DNA from: a virus
Virus record (IMG/VR): IMGVR_UViG_3300009537_000137
Coordinates: 1-27,792 of that record
DNA: 27,792 nt
Strand: one strand, 5' to 3'
Part shown: piece after piece, positions 7,493-14,724 of the stretch
How positions within the stretch are numbered: position 1 is the stretch's first letter
Layout of the letters: the number at the start of each line of letters is the position of its first letter
Notes under the pieces: model-generated
Seen by the model: only the letters and a program-made list of their open reading frames with translations
Told to the model about the DNA's origin: nothing
Database searches by the model: none
Position numbers and translations under genes: made by a program

Positions 7493-8480
7493 CCTGTGGT
7501 TTGCTTAAGGTTTTACCAATCTCCACCATGCGCCTTGCGCCACGGGTTCCGAAAATCACATCCGTACTCACCAGCAGGTAAGCGCCTGACCGTTCCGCAT
7601 ACACATCATCCTCTATCTCTGCCTTCCATCCCGGCAGCGCAAAGGGCACCAGGAAGGTGTTTAACTTTCCCTCATACCCGCTGTAGCGCATTTCCCGCGC
7701 TTCCTTATTCACTATTCTTTTCAGCAAATCATTGTCGGTGATCACACCCATCTCTATCACTTTGTCCGCGCCGCCTTCCTTTCCGAATATCTTATGCAGG
7801 CTCTTGCCTTTTTTATTTTTATAATTCACCCGCACCCGGCAGCGTACATCCTCATCCCTGCGAAACTTCAACTGGTCGTCCTTGATGGTATTCCATCCCA
7901 GGCGATACTTCACCATTTTGTCTAATTGCGTGGTCTGCTCCAGACCGGCATACAGTTCGCTGCCTATAAAGTATATAGTGAGGAACATTTCCTTTTTAAG
8001 CCGTTCCAGGCATTCCACCCCGTCTTCATCATTGAGCCGGAAATACCCTTCAAACTTTATATCCGGAATACTCTTGCTCAGCGTAATGTCTGTGCCGGAT
8101 ATGATGTGCTGCAGAATCTCTTTCACCTTTGCGTCCTTCCATTCCTTCACGAATGTTTTTTTCCGAAGCTGCCAGGAGTAACCCTCACATTCCACCTCGC
8201 AGGGGGTGGAGAAATTCACACGCTTTACAAAGCCCACAAACTCCTCCTGCAGGTTGTTGTCATAACCCAGCTTTATAGTCACTTTATCGCCTTCGTGAAA
8301 CTGTTTTGCCGTCTCCACGCTTTCCGCAGGACGATCACCTGATTGCTTCAACATTGCCGATGCTGGCAGGCGGATGCTGGCAGTATCTACATAACTGTAA
8401 ATGCTGCGCTTCACGCGTGCCTCATTCACTGAGGTAAAGCGGAAATCGCCAATGGTTATATGTGGGGTCAGCACAAACAT
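7473..8480 (-). CDS. baseplate hub / late control gpD-like protein
   Basis: 335 residues. MFVLTPHITIGDFRFTSVNEARVKRSIYSYVDTASIRLPASAML at the N-terminus, FHEGDKVTIKLGYDNNLQEEFVGFVKRVNFSTPCEVECEGYSWQLRKK (about 82-129) and KEILQHIISGTDIT (about 139-153) follow the gpD/Mu gp44/T4 gp27 hub plan, in which a barrel with 'G+..F.G.V' is followed by a second barrel and a helical domain. The C-terminal third has SGYEGKLNTFLVPFALPGWKAEIEDDVYAERSGAYLL, the gp27-like fold end. It caps the tube and holds the spike, encoded next. Its ATG abuts the stop of the DUF6046 gene. Confidence 0.78.
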   Translation of the reverse strand: MFVLTPHITIGDFRFTSVNEARVKRSIYSYVDTASIRLPASAMLKQSGDRPAESVETAKQFHEGDKVTIKLGYDNNLQEEFVGFVKRVNFSTPCEVECEGYSWQLRKKTFVKEWKDAKVKEILQHIISGTDITLSKSIPDIKFEGYFRLNDEDGVECLERLKKEMFLTIYFIGSELYAGLEQTTQLDKMVKYRLGWNTIKDDQLKFRRDEDVRCRVRVNYKNKKGKSLHKIFGKEGGADKVIEMGVITDNDLLKRIVNKEAREMRYSGYEGKLNTFLVPFALPGWKAEIEDDVYAERSGAYLLVSTDVIFGTRGARRMVEIGKTLSKPQDELQPA

Positions 8481-9029
8481 TTATAGCTCTAAAACAAATT
8501 CAGAATCACTGATAAGGTCTATCTGGTAAGGCACTACTCCTTTAAATCCTTTGGTTTCTAAAATATCCAGGTGCGTGATCACCGCCTTGTCACTCCCGCC
8601 TCGTGCTTTCGTCTTCAGGAAGATGTCGGTAAGCGGGCAGCGTATGCTAACCGCTTTATTGAGCGCAAACAAATCCTGCAGTCCTGCCACCAGTTCCTCC
8701 GGCCACTGCTGGCTGTTGCCCAGGCAGATGCCCCGGATGGATATTTTATAATCATCCACCGAAATCAGTTCTTTCACCGTGCCCTGGCGGTTCACCATCG
8801 TGGTCTCCACAATGTTCTTGCGCGCATTGATCCGGATCACCGGCAGCGGTAACTCCAGGTCTCCCAGCTTCACGGGCATAAAGTAATTCCTGCCAAGCGC
8901 ATCCTGTGCATAGTAAGGGCTGCCCAGCTTCGCGCTTTGCGAAGGGATGGGCAATGCTTCCGCGTCAAACCTGGGGCTGATGCCGAAAAACTGCTCAAAC
9001 AGTTGCGGTATGGGAAACTCTGCTATCAT
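8481..9029 (-). CDS. DUF6046-type baseplate/tail protein
   Basis: 182 residues. Matches my recollection of DUF6046, a family found in Bacteroidetes myovirus operons: MPVKLGDLELPLPVIRINARKNIVETTMVNRQGTVKELISVDDYKISIRGICLG (about 57-111), then PEELVAGLQDLFALNKAVSIRCPLTDIFL and a final beta pair. The 'VNRQGTVKELIS.DDY.I.I.G' segment suggests a beta-rich hub- or LysM-like adaptor. Its place between tape measure and gpD is that of Mu gp43, so a baseplate-hub adaptor role is inferred. Start overlaps the tape-measure stop by ATGA. Confidence 0.75.
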   Translation of the reverse strand: MIAEFPIPQLFEQFFGISPRFDAEALPIPSQSAKLGSPYYAQDALGRNYFMPVKLGDLELPLPVIRINARKNIVETTMVNRQGTVKELISVDDYKISIRGICLGNSQQWPEELVAGLQDLFALNKAVSIRCPLTDIFLKTKARGGSDKAVITHLDILETKGFKGVVPYQIDLISDSEFVLEL

Positions 9030-10840
9030 TTATCTTGCAAGGCGCCACCGCTGTATAGTACGCGGGACAGTGCTTCCACCACCCGCTCTTCCAGCCGGTC
9101 CACGCCTTCATTTATCGTTTGTGTTGTAATATTTATATCATCGAACAGCTTGCCGAGGTTAATGGTGATATTGCGCACCCCTCCGCCGTTGATCTTCTTA
9201 TCTGTGTCGAGGCTGGAAAATGCTCCTGCCCCGGATGTGGTTCCTGCTGACGGCATGGCTGCTGCCGCTGCCGCAGAAGACGCACCAGGAATACCTGCTA
9301 TTTTGCTGGCTCCATTGGCATATCCTTTTCTCCAGGCGTCACCCACTTTCTTTGCTCCTTCGTAAGCCTTGGCGGCAGTGCTTACCCCTGTGAGGTCCAT
9401 CACAGCCTGTGCGCCGGTGGTAAATGCCTGCTTAAACTCTCCGGTGAATAGCTGGTATAATGCCCTGCCTATACCGGTAATGCCGCTTAGCAAGGTCTTC
9501 AGCCGGTCTATCACCACATCCTTTATCAGATTGCCGAAAGCATTCATACTTTCCCATAAGGCAGTTACCCCGCCGCGGAACCACTCAAACCTGTTGTAGG
9601 CGTAAATGATGCCCGCCACCAGGGCGGCTACGGCAACGATGATGACTCCAATAGGGTTTGCCGACATAACTATATTGAGTAATGCCTGTGCGCCTGCCCA
9701 TAGCTTAGTGGCAAGGGTGATGGTTTTAACAACGAGAATGGCGGAGCCTATTGTTGTCACTAAGAACCCTATCCAGGTACTGTTATCTCTAATCCATACC
9801 GCAACATCCTTGAGCCATGTAACAAACGGAACACCATAATTAGTCACTAACTCACCGATTGATTCGGCGATTTTTGGTAAAGTATTTTGAGCGAATGCAG
9901 TTCCCCAGTCCAACAATTTGGTGATCATAGGTCTCATAGCATCGCCCATAGTTGCCAACTGAAGGGTAATATTGTCTTTAAATGTGCTCCACTTGCCGAT
10001 TATGGTCTGACTTTGCGCCTCCAGAGCTCCGGCATAAATGCCTCCGGCAGCTCCTGCCTTGGCAAGCGCAAAAGAGAGAAGCTCATATGAAACATCCATT
10101 TCCTGCACTTGTTTTATGCTCTTTCCTGTCGCATCGGAAAGCATTTTATAAATGTTGATCCCTGCCATTCCAAACTGCCTCACATCCATTGCGGTTGCTT
10201 TGCCCAAGGTCTTTATCTGCTGCATATTGGCAGCCATTCTACTCAATACATCATTTCCCCCACCAACTGCGGCAACAGCGTTCGCTAGGTTCATGGCATC
10301 TTTTCTGGCATCTTTGAAATTGACACCCGCACTGATTAATGACCTGTTGACCTCCATTAATGCATCGAGGCTATAAGGTGTTCTTGCGGAGTCTTTCTTA
10401 ATATCCGCAAAAGCTGCGTTTGCATTTTGCTCGCCAAGAAATGTCCTAAGACCTACAAGCTGCTGCTCCTGCCTGGCACTGGCACCTATAGCAGAACCGA
10501 TCCCCATACCAATTCCAGCTATCCCTCCAATCCCTGCCAGCATTCCGCCCAGTCCCATTCCGCCGCCCCTGTTCAAACCAAGGTTTTGCATCCGGGTCAT
10601 CCTACGCTCCAGCCGGTCTATCTCCCGGTTGACGTTGCGTATCTGTCGGGTGTCCACACTCAGATCCCGTGTTTTGCGCAGTTGGTCCAGCCGGGTATTG
10701 AGGTCTGTAATATTTCTGGTCGTGCGCCCCACCGTTCTGTCCACCGTATTAAACGCCGATTGAGTGGTAGATGCCACTCTCTGCATCGTACCACTCATCA
10801 GGTCTTTAAGTTTCAATATGAATTCTACGGTGTTGCTCAT
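9026..10840 (-). CDS. tail tape measure protein
   Basis: 604 residues. Residues 1-88 are coiled-coil/helical with many Arg/Gln (VDRTVGRTTRNITDLNTRLDQL, NREIDRLERRMTRM). A Gly-rich hydrophobic stretch follows (93-122). Residues 125-300 resemble the TMP_2-type tape-measure domain (SARTPYSLDALMEVNRSLISAGV, MDVRQFGMAGINIYKML). Two long hydrophobic segments lie at about 356-390 and 395-416, and a low-complexity Ala/Ser region near 515-545. The length would set a short contractile tail of roughly 90 nm by the known tape-length scaling of about 0.15 nm per residue. It starts right after the frameshift extension of the tail chaperone (ATGA overlap) and is followed by DUF6046 and gpD, as expected. Confidence 0.85.
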   Translation of the reverse strand: MSNTVEFILKLKDLMSGTMQRVASTTQSAFNTVDRTVGRTTRNITDLNTRLDQLRKTRDLSVDTRQIRNVNREIDRLERRMTRMQNLGLNRGGGMGLGGMLAGIGGIAGIGMGIGSAIGASARQEQQLVGLRTFLGEQNANAAFADIKKDSARTPYSLDALMEVNRSLISAGVNFKDARKDAMNLANAVAAVGGGNDVLSRMAANMQQIKTLGKATAMDVRQFGMAGINIYKMLSDATGKSIKQVQEMDVSYELLSFALAKAGAAGGIYAGALEAQSQTIIGKWSTFKDNITLQLATMGDAMRPMITKLLDWGTAFAQNTLPKIAESIGELVTNYGVPFVTWLKDVAVWIRDNSTWIGFLVTTIGSAILVVKTITLATKLWAGAQALLNIVMSANPIGVIIVAVAALVAGIIYAYNRFEWFRGGVTALWESMNAFGNLIKDVVIDRLKTLLSGITGIGRALYQLFTGEFKQAFTTGAQAVMDLTGVSTAAKAYEGAKKVGDAWRKGYANGASKIAGIPGASSAAAAAAMPSAGTTSGAGAFSSLDTDKKINGGGVRNITINLGKLFDDINITTQTINEGVDRLEERVVEALSRVLYSGGALQDK

Positions 10841-11019
10841 ATTACTCTGCTGTTCCGCTCCTCCTGTCTTATATATTCCAGGTGAGCTATTGCCTGGGCA
10901 AATTCTGTCTTACTCATCCTATTCGGGTCCGTGTGGTAATGATACCTTATAAGGTAACTGTAATAGCCAACGGGATCGTATGATGGACCGCCCACCGACC
11001 CCTTTATAAGTTTACCAGC
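10837..11019 (-). CDS. tail assembly chaperone extension, likely made by a -1 frameshift
   Basis: An open frame of 60 codons in the -1 frame relative to the upstream chaperone runs from just after a TGA at 11020-11022 to a TGA at 10837-10839 that overlaps the tape-measure ATG as ATGA. The translation (GGPSYDPVGYYSYLIRYHYH, then TDPNRMSKTEFAQAIAHLEYIRQEERNS) is a convincing globular helical protein. It has no well-placed start: the only ATG (10915-10917) would give 26 residues. This is the G/GT arrangement, in which a fraction of ribosomes shift frame to make a longer chaperone before the tape-measure gene. The shift must happen between 11019 and 11004. No canonical XXXYYYZ heptamer is visible; GGTAAAC is the nearest. 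Confidence 0.7.
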   Translation of the reverse strand, partial: AGKLIKGSVGGPSYDPVGYYSYLIRYHYHTDPNRMSKTEFAQAIAHLEYIRQEERNSRVI

Positions 11020-11336
11020 TCACCCTTCTCACCCTCTATCTTCACCTTGATCTGCTCTATAAAACCCATAAACAGGCGCGGCTGGCTGATGATCTCATCG
11101 CTGCCACCGATCTTTGTCTCTCTGAAAATCGCCTTGAAATAATCGAGCTGCGTGTCTGCGGTGGTCTGGCTCATAGCCACATTCATGTCGGCTATCTCCG
11201 GCTCACGGAAGTAGGCAATATGTGCGCCTACCTTGATGGCGTAGATGCCGCCCTTATGTTTTTCTTTCCACTCCCGGATCTGCTCCGGCGTAGCCTGCCC
11301 TGTGAGGGGCGTCTGTAATCCGTTGTTTGTTGTCAT
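11004..11336 (-). CDS. tail assembly chaperone (gpG / Mu gp41-position)
   Basis: 110 residues (MTTNNGLQTPLTGQATPEQI). The body (WKEKHKGGIYAIKVGAHIAYFREPEIADMNVAMS, about 23-56) and LDYFKAIFRETKIGGSDEIISQ are typical of the small tail chaperones encoded just before the tape-measure gene. The final residues EKGELVNL lie over the frameshift window. It sits 18 nt downstream of the tRNA gene. Chaperone role inferred from position, size and the overlapping -1 frame. Confidence 0.75.
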   Translation of the reverse strand: MTTNNGLQTPLTGQATPEQIREWKEKHKGGIYAIKVGAHIAYFREPEIADMNVAMSQTTADTQLDYFKAIFRETKIGGSDEIISQPRLFMGFIEQIKVKIEGEKGELVNL

Positions 11337-11354
11337 GATACTTCAATTATTTTG

Positions 11355-11427
11355 TAACGGGGAGCGGATTCGAACCGCCGACCTTGTGGTTATGAGCCAC
11401 ACGAGCTGACCGCTGCTCTACCCCGCA
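11355..11427 (-). tRNA. tRNA-Met (anticodon CAT) inside the tail operon
   Basis: A 73-nt cloverleaf fits on the minus strand. Acceptor TGCGGGG pairs with CCCCGTT (positions 2-7 with 66-71, including one G-T pair, while 1:72 is a T-T mismatch). D stem is GAGC/GCTC with a GG-containing loop. Anticodon stem is TGTGG/CCACA with loop CTCATAA, anticodon CAT at 11392-11394. T stem is GGCGG/CCGCT with loop TTCGAAT. No CCA is encoded (3' end A, then CAAA). A CAT anticodon can mean elongator Met, initiator or, after lysidine modification, Ile. The anticodon stem lacks three consecutive GC pairs, so initiator is less likely, although the 1:72 mismatch is an initiator-like trait. It lies in the leftward transcript between tube and chaperone. 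Confidence 0.88.
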
Positions 11428-11432
11428 ATGAT

Positions 11433-11852
11433 TTAAACTACCTCTGGTCTGAAGCAGCGGGCAGTAAGCGCTATAGGCATACTCTTCGCATTCTGCTCCA
11501 TACCCACCTCGTAACCCTGGAAACGCACATTGGTGTAAGTGCGGGTTTGACGTGGTGACTGGATCGTTGGTTTATAGCCTGCAACAATTACCCAGGGAAT
11601 ATCCATCAGGTCACGCCCACCTGCGGCTTTCGCGGCACTGTTCATATTGTCGATTACGGATTTATAAAAGGTAGCCTGCACGCCATATTTTCGGTTGCCG
11701 GTCTGAATATCCACAGGCTCGTCACCGGCACCGTAGATTTCTTCTACCTCCGTTTCATTCATTTCCTTGATGGCAGTAACCTTTCCAACGGATACCCCGT
11801 TAACGAAGACCTCAAGGTCTCTCCATGCTACTTCGGTTGAATCAAAAGCCAT
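11433..11852 (-). CDS. tail tube protein
   Basis: 139 residues. MAFDSTEVAWRDLEVFVNGVSVGKVTAIKEMNETEVEEIYGAGDEPVDIQTGNRKYGVQATFYKSVIDNM is the contractile tube-protein plan, with a beta hairpin, an 'EEIYGAGDEPVDIQTGNRKYG' loop and a helix. The second half (IVAGYKPTIQSPRQTRTYTNVRFQGYEVGMEQNAKSMPIALTARC) provides the remaining beta sheet. The tube forms the inner rigid rod beneath the sheath. It follows the sheath gene directly and lies before the chaperone and tape measure, the usual order. A paired TTTAAA element lies 12 nt before the ATG. Confidence 0.83.
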   Translation of the reverse strand: MAFDSTEVAWRDLEVFVNGVSVGKVTAIKEMNETEVEEIYGAGDEPVDIQTGNRKYGVQATFYKSVIDNMNSAAKAAGGRDLMDIPWVIVAGYKPTIQSPRQTRTYTNVRFQGYEVGMEQNAKSMPIALTARCFRPEVV

Positions 11853-11864
11853 TTTATTATTTTT

Positions 11865-11881
11865 TTTAAAAGCTGTTTAAA
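11865..11881 (-). promoter_or_regulatory. paired TTTAAA element before the tail tube gene
   Basis: Read leftward it is TTTAAA-CAGCT-TTTAAA, 12 nt upstream of the tube ATG. Its extended form TTTTAAACAGCTTTTAAAA (11864-11882) is identical to the copy at 19957-19975, which faces the other way. Confidence 0.65.
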
Positions 11882-11903
11882 ATTTGTTCTTTAAGGTTGG
11901 GCT

Positions 11904-13109
11904 TTATAGCGTCAGCGCAAAACCAAGATCCACTTCAATGTCTTTCAGGTAGCCTTTAGGGCGTGCGCGCATTTTCATTTTTAAGAGCGAAGTGCTCAGC
12001 ACATTCTGATCCGGATCAATGAAGCTGCGGAATGCCACGGTGCCGTCCTCGTTGGCAGAAAGCTCTCCCGCCATCTGTGTTTTCACGGCACGCTCCACTT
12101 TGGCATTGATGGTGGCGATCACCGCAGGGTGCAGCTTGCCGCCGTCTATGGTGTCCACATCATCATTTAGCTCATCCACCAGGGTGAGATACGTGATGCG
12201 GTGTGCCTTGTCTATGACGCGTCCGCGTCCCAGCTGTGCATAGTCGTCAGAGGTAGGCGCAGCCATAGGATCATCATTCATGAAGTAACCAGCCTTGCCC
12301 ACCAGGGTGCGCAGGATGATGTACCCTTTATCGTGCACGCTGTCCAGCGAAGCCAAAGCCGCTTCTACAGTGCTGTCGCCAATGTAAGGCTGCACGGTAA
12401 GCGGCAGCGGTCCGTTCTTCACACGACCGATATTGCGCTGCACCGGTAATCCGCAGGCTACGCCCAGCACGAAACCAAGTGATGCGCTTTTATCATTGGC
12501 AGTGCTCCAGGCTACGATGCCCACTCGATTGGCGGAGAGCGCCCTCAGATCAGGCCAGCTTCCGACTGATGCGAAGAGCATGTTCCTGCCTTCTATCAGG
12601 CAGCGCACAGGTTTCTGAGCAGTAGCGGCTGCCGCAGCCAATACCTGCGCGTTGGTGACCGCATTCTCCACATCCAGGTCAATACCATTTGTGGTGGTAG
12701 GCGTGTATCCGGATGCAGGCACCCGGCTGAAACCGAGCAGCTTGATCCTTCCACTTGCACCATCCAGCAATTTTTTAGCACCGGAGGCATTGGTATTATC
12801 TGCCATCTGCGTCAATGAAGTGGTGTCTGCCACCAGCATGATCCACAGCTCCGCATTCTCAGAGCCGGTGATATAAAGGATACCATCGTAGAACTCCTTG
12901 ATCTGGCGGTGCTGCTTTGGAAACAGCGCCGAGGTAATGCCCAGGGCTTCCGCCTCTTTGAGGTTGAAGATCACCTTCGGTGTGGCAAGCGCCAGACCCG
13001 AAGGAGGAGCGTCAATGCTGATGATTAAACCGCCGATGCCGTCACCGGTGGCAGAGACAGAGCCGAGCGCCCCGTTGGCAAGACTTATTTTTACTTTTCC
13101 TAAAGGCAT
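11904..13109 (-). CDS. tail sheath protein (DUF2586 type)
   Basis: 401 residues. MPLGKVKISLANGALGSVSATGDGIGGLIISIDAPPSG is the start of the DUF2586-type sheath, with a Gly-rich N-terminal beta arm. The middle has FKEAEALGI and LYITGSENAELWIMLVADTTS, and the C-terminal half has SLDSVHDKGYIILRTLVGKAGYFMNDDPMAAPTSDDYAQLGRGRVIDKAHRITYLTLVDEL, the sheath signature in which a loop 'G.Y..DD..ap..DDY......GRV.DK' precedes the C-terminal domain. The last residues (MRARPKGYLKDIEVDLGFAL) form the arm that links subunits. Contraction of this protein drives the tube. The gene is preceded by a paired TTTAAA element abutting its ATG. Confidence 0.85.
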   Translation of the reverse strand: MPLGKVKISLANGALGSVSATGDGIGGLIISIDAPPSGLALATPKVIFNLKEAEALGITSALFPKQHRQIKEFYDGILYITGSENAELWIMLVADTTSLTQMADNTNASGAKKLLDGASGRIKLLGFSRVPASGYTPTTTNGIDLDVENAVTNAQVLAAAAATAQKPVRCLIEGRNMLFASVGSWPDLRALSANRVGIVAWSTANDKSASLGFVLGVACGLPVQRNIGRVKNGPLPLTVQPYIGDSTVEAALASLDSVHDKGYIILRTLVGKAGYFMNDDPMAAPTSDDYAQLGRGRVIDKAHRITYLTLVDELNDDVDTIDGGKLHPAVIATINAKVERAVKTQMAGELSANEDGTVAFRSFIDPDQNVLSTSLLKMKMRARPKGYLKDIEVDLGFALTL

Positions 13110-13126
13110 TTTAAAAGGTCTTTAAA
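13110..13126 (-). promoter_or_regulatory. paired TTTAAA element before the sheath gene
   Basis: Read leftward it is TTTAAA-GACCT-TTTAAA, directly followed by the ATG of the sheath gene, the same abutting geometry as at 4050-4066. Confidence 0.6.
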
Positions 13127-13143
13127 GTGAACTGTTGATTTAC

Positions 13144-13401
13144 TTATTTTTTGGCTGCGCTCTTCTTGGGAGTGGCAGGTTTCCTGGCAGGTTCATTTTT
13201 CACGGTAGGCTCTACCTCACCTGCAATCTCTCCGCAGGCTTCCGCCCTGGTGATGGTGGTCACGGTCCTGTCCTTCTGGCTTAGGCTGTGCGCTTCAGCG
13301 TTCGACTTAATAAAGAAACCCTGACCGTCGGCAGTGTAATGCAATACATCCGTCTGCGGATGGCTTTCAAAATGACCTTGTGCTATTTTTTTGATGTTCA
13401 T
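13144..13401 (-). CDS. small K/A-rich structural-module protein
   Basis: 85 residues. The first 60 residues are a small mixed domain (IAQGHFESHPQTDVLHYTADGQGFFIKSNAEAHSLSQKDRTVTTITRAE). The tail is flexible and basic (EPARKPATPKKSAAKK). Similar small proteins precede the sheath gene in Mu-like phages; the 'G.FESHP..+.+....G..F' segment is suggestive of a small conserved Bacteroidetes phage family, but I cannot name it. It lies 13 nt after the endolysin stop. Confidence 0.6.
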   Translation of the reverse strand: MNIKKIAQGHFESHPQTDVLHYTADGQGFFIKSNAEAHSLSQKDRTVTTITRAEACGEIAGEVEPTVKNEPARKPATPKKSAAKK

Positions 13402-13414
13402 AACAATGGTTTTT

Positions 13415-13924
13415 TTAGATTATCAGAAACCCGTCGCGGTCATAGCGACCGGCAAGGTGTAATTGCTGAAGTTGAATGATACTTTTATTAAACGTCTTTT
13501 GAAAATGCGGTTTGTCCGAAAACTTCCAGTCTCCTCCCCACTCCCAGCCATAGAGCTTGAATATCTTCACCACCTCCTGCCAATCTGCAATACCGTCCCT
13601 ATCAAAATCAACATTGGTTTCCCAGCTTGCGGATTCGTAAGTGCCGTTGCCGTCCCGGTCAACCAGGAGCACAATATCAAGTGCGAGACCGTAGTTATGA
13701 TAGCTCTGTCCGCCTTTCGCATTCGTCACTATTTTACCTGGCTTGGTTCTGCCAAGAGCATAGAGCTCATTCTGTTCATGAAATGTGCGAAGCGTGTGCG
13801 AGAACCTGCATATCGCACGTCCTTTCAATTCGGAGCAAATGACATTGTATATTTCGTACACTTCATCGCGCAACTTCGGATGAAGCTTTGCGATTCGATC
13901 AAGTGTAATTTTATCCTGGTACAT
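13415..13924 (-). CDS. endolysin, M15-type peptidase
   Basis: 169 residues. The zinc-peptidase signatures are visible: SYHNYGLALD (Ser74, His76, Asp83) and KPHFQ (His140), the S-x-H-x-x-G-x-A-x-D and PHF motifs of L-alanyl-D-glutamate or D-Ala-D-Ala peptidases. The N-terminal part (RFSHTLRTFHEQNELYALGRT) carries the substrate-groove 'R...T..EQ..LY..GRT' pattern. Between the two motifs lies an acidic loop rich in Asp and Gly (VDRDGNGTYES, DFDRDGIADW) that resembles EF-hand-like calcium loops. It cleaves the peptide cross-links of peptidoglycan at lysis. It starts within the stop of the spanin-like gene (TGATG) and forms a lysis cassette with the holin-like genes. Confidence 0.85.
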   Translation of the reverse strand: MYQDKITLDRIAKLHPKLRDEVYEIYNVICSELKGRAICRFSHTLRTFHEQNELYALGRTKPGKIVTNAKGGQSYHNYGLALDIVLLVDRDGNGTYESASWETNVDFDRDGIADWQEVVKIFKLYGWEWGGDWKFSDKPHFQKTFNKSIIQLQQLHLAGRYDRDGFLII

Positions 13925-14496
13925 CAGAAATAATATTTTTTAACAACCATCACAACAATAAACATCACTATCGCTATCCACCATACATTACTGAGCAGCC
14001 ATCCGCCCACCGTCTGCTTTTCCTTCACCACCTCTTTATCTGTGGCTGTGCTCACCACGGCATTACGGAAATCAATCTGTTTTTTATACGCTGCCGCGAT
14101 ATAGCTGATGCTGTCTTTTTCCCGGATCAGCCCTTTTACTACCAGCGTGAAGCTGTCAGCGCTGGCGCCATACCTTAAGTTGCCACTGGTGTCAATAGCC
14201 ACCCAGGCTTTCAGACCGTTCACTGTTTTTTCCTTATACACCGGAATTTTTGCTTCGCGATGGAAATTTAATACTGCAGACAATAAGCTATCATCAACAG
14301 CTTTTGGCGCAATGCCTACAGTGCTGTCTTCTTTCACTCGCTCCGTGAAATGCGTGAACTGGCTGGCATTGCTGTCCTGCGACTGCGATACCAGGCTGTC
14401 CTTCCTTTCGGTTATGGAGGTGAATGAAGTCTTCCGGCTGGCGGTGCAGGAGCACAGCGCAAGGATGATGAATGATATGTAGATAAATAGTCTCAA
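13924..14496 (-). CDS. unimolecular spanin-like lipoprotein with C-terminal membrane helix
   Basis: 190 residues. The N-terminus is a lipoprotein signal (MRLFIYISFIILALCSCTAS; lipobox LCSC with Cys17). The C-terminus is a hydrophobic helix (LLSNVWWIAIVMFIVVMVVKKYYF, about 165-190). Residues 20-160 are a hydrophilic periplasmic region with long helical segments (ITERKDSLVSQSQ, DSTVGIAPKAVDDSL, VSTATDKEVVKEK). An outer-membrane lipid anchor plus an inner-membrane helix in one chain is the topology of u-spanins such as T1 gp11, which fuse the outer and inner membranes in the last step of lysis. Position beside endolysin and holins supports this. It could also be an ordinary lipoprotein with a membrane tail. 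Confidence 0.75.
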   Translation of the reverse strand: MRLFIYISFIILALCSCTASRKTSFTSITERKDSLVSQSQDSNASQFTHFTERVKEDSTVGIAPKAVDDSLLSAVLNFHREAKIPVYKEKTVNGLKAWVAIDTSGNLRYGASADSFTLVVKGLIREKDSISYIAAAYKKQIDFRNAVVSTATDKEVVKEKQTVGGWLLSNVWWIAIVMFIVVMVVKKYYF

Positions 14497-14499
14497 CGC

Positions 14500-14724
14500 T
14501 TAAGTCTTGTTTTTATCGCTTTCGTTTTTTGATGACCCGAAGTAATAGCCCACCACTTGTGCCAGTCCGCCGCTCAGCACAGAGCCAACGGCTATATTGA
14601 GCACATCTTTATTCCCAGGCGGCATCGGGTGAAACAGAAGAAAATAGAGCAACAGGAAACAACCCACCACCACCACTATTGCGATGGCGTTCCGGATTCC
14701 TGCTTTTCTAAAAAACTCATTCAT
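14500..14724 (-). CDS. holin-like membrane protein
   Basis: 74 residues with two predicted membrane helices: AIAIVVVVGCFLLLYFLLF (about 13-31) and VLNIAVGSVLSGGLAQVVGYYFG (about 41-63). The N-terminus is short and basic, and the C-terminus (SSKNESDKNKT) is charged. Small two-helix proteins with a charged end next to an endolysin are class II holin candidates. Start overlaps the upstream holin-like gene by ATGA. The spanin-like gene follows 3 nt after its stop. Confidence 0.65.
   Translation of the reverse strand: MNEFFRKAGIRNAIAIVVVVGCFLLLYFLLFHPMPPGNKDVLNIAVGSVLSGGLAQVVGYYFGSSKNESDKNKT

Noticed and set aside
6989-7741. Rightward open frame of 250 codons
   Set aside because: Antisense to the spike and hub genes, rich in His/Cys/Arg with no domain; an expected shadow of GC-rich codons.
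10915-11019. The downstream chaperone frame as an independent gene
   Set aside because: Its only ATG would discard the conserved-looking first half and the GTG at 10990 region is too close to the G-run for a normal ribosome site; frameshift explains the data better.
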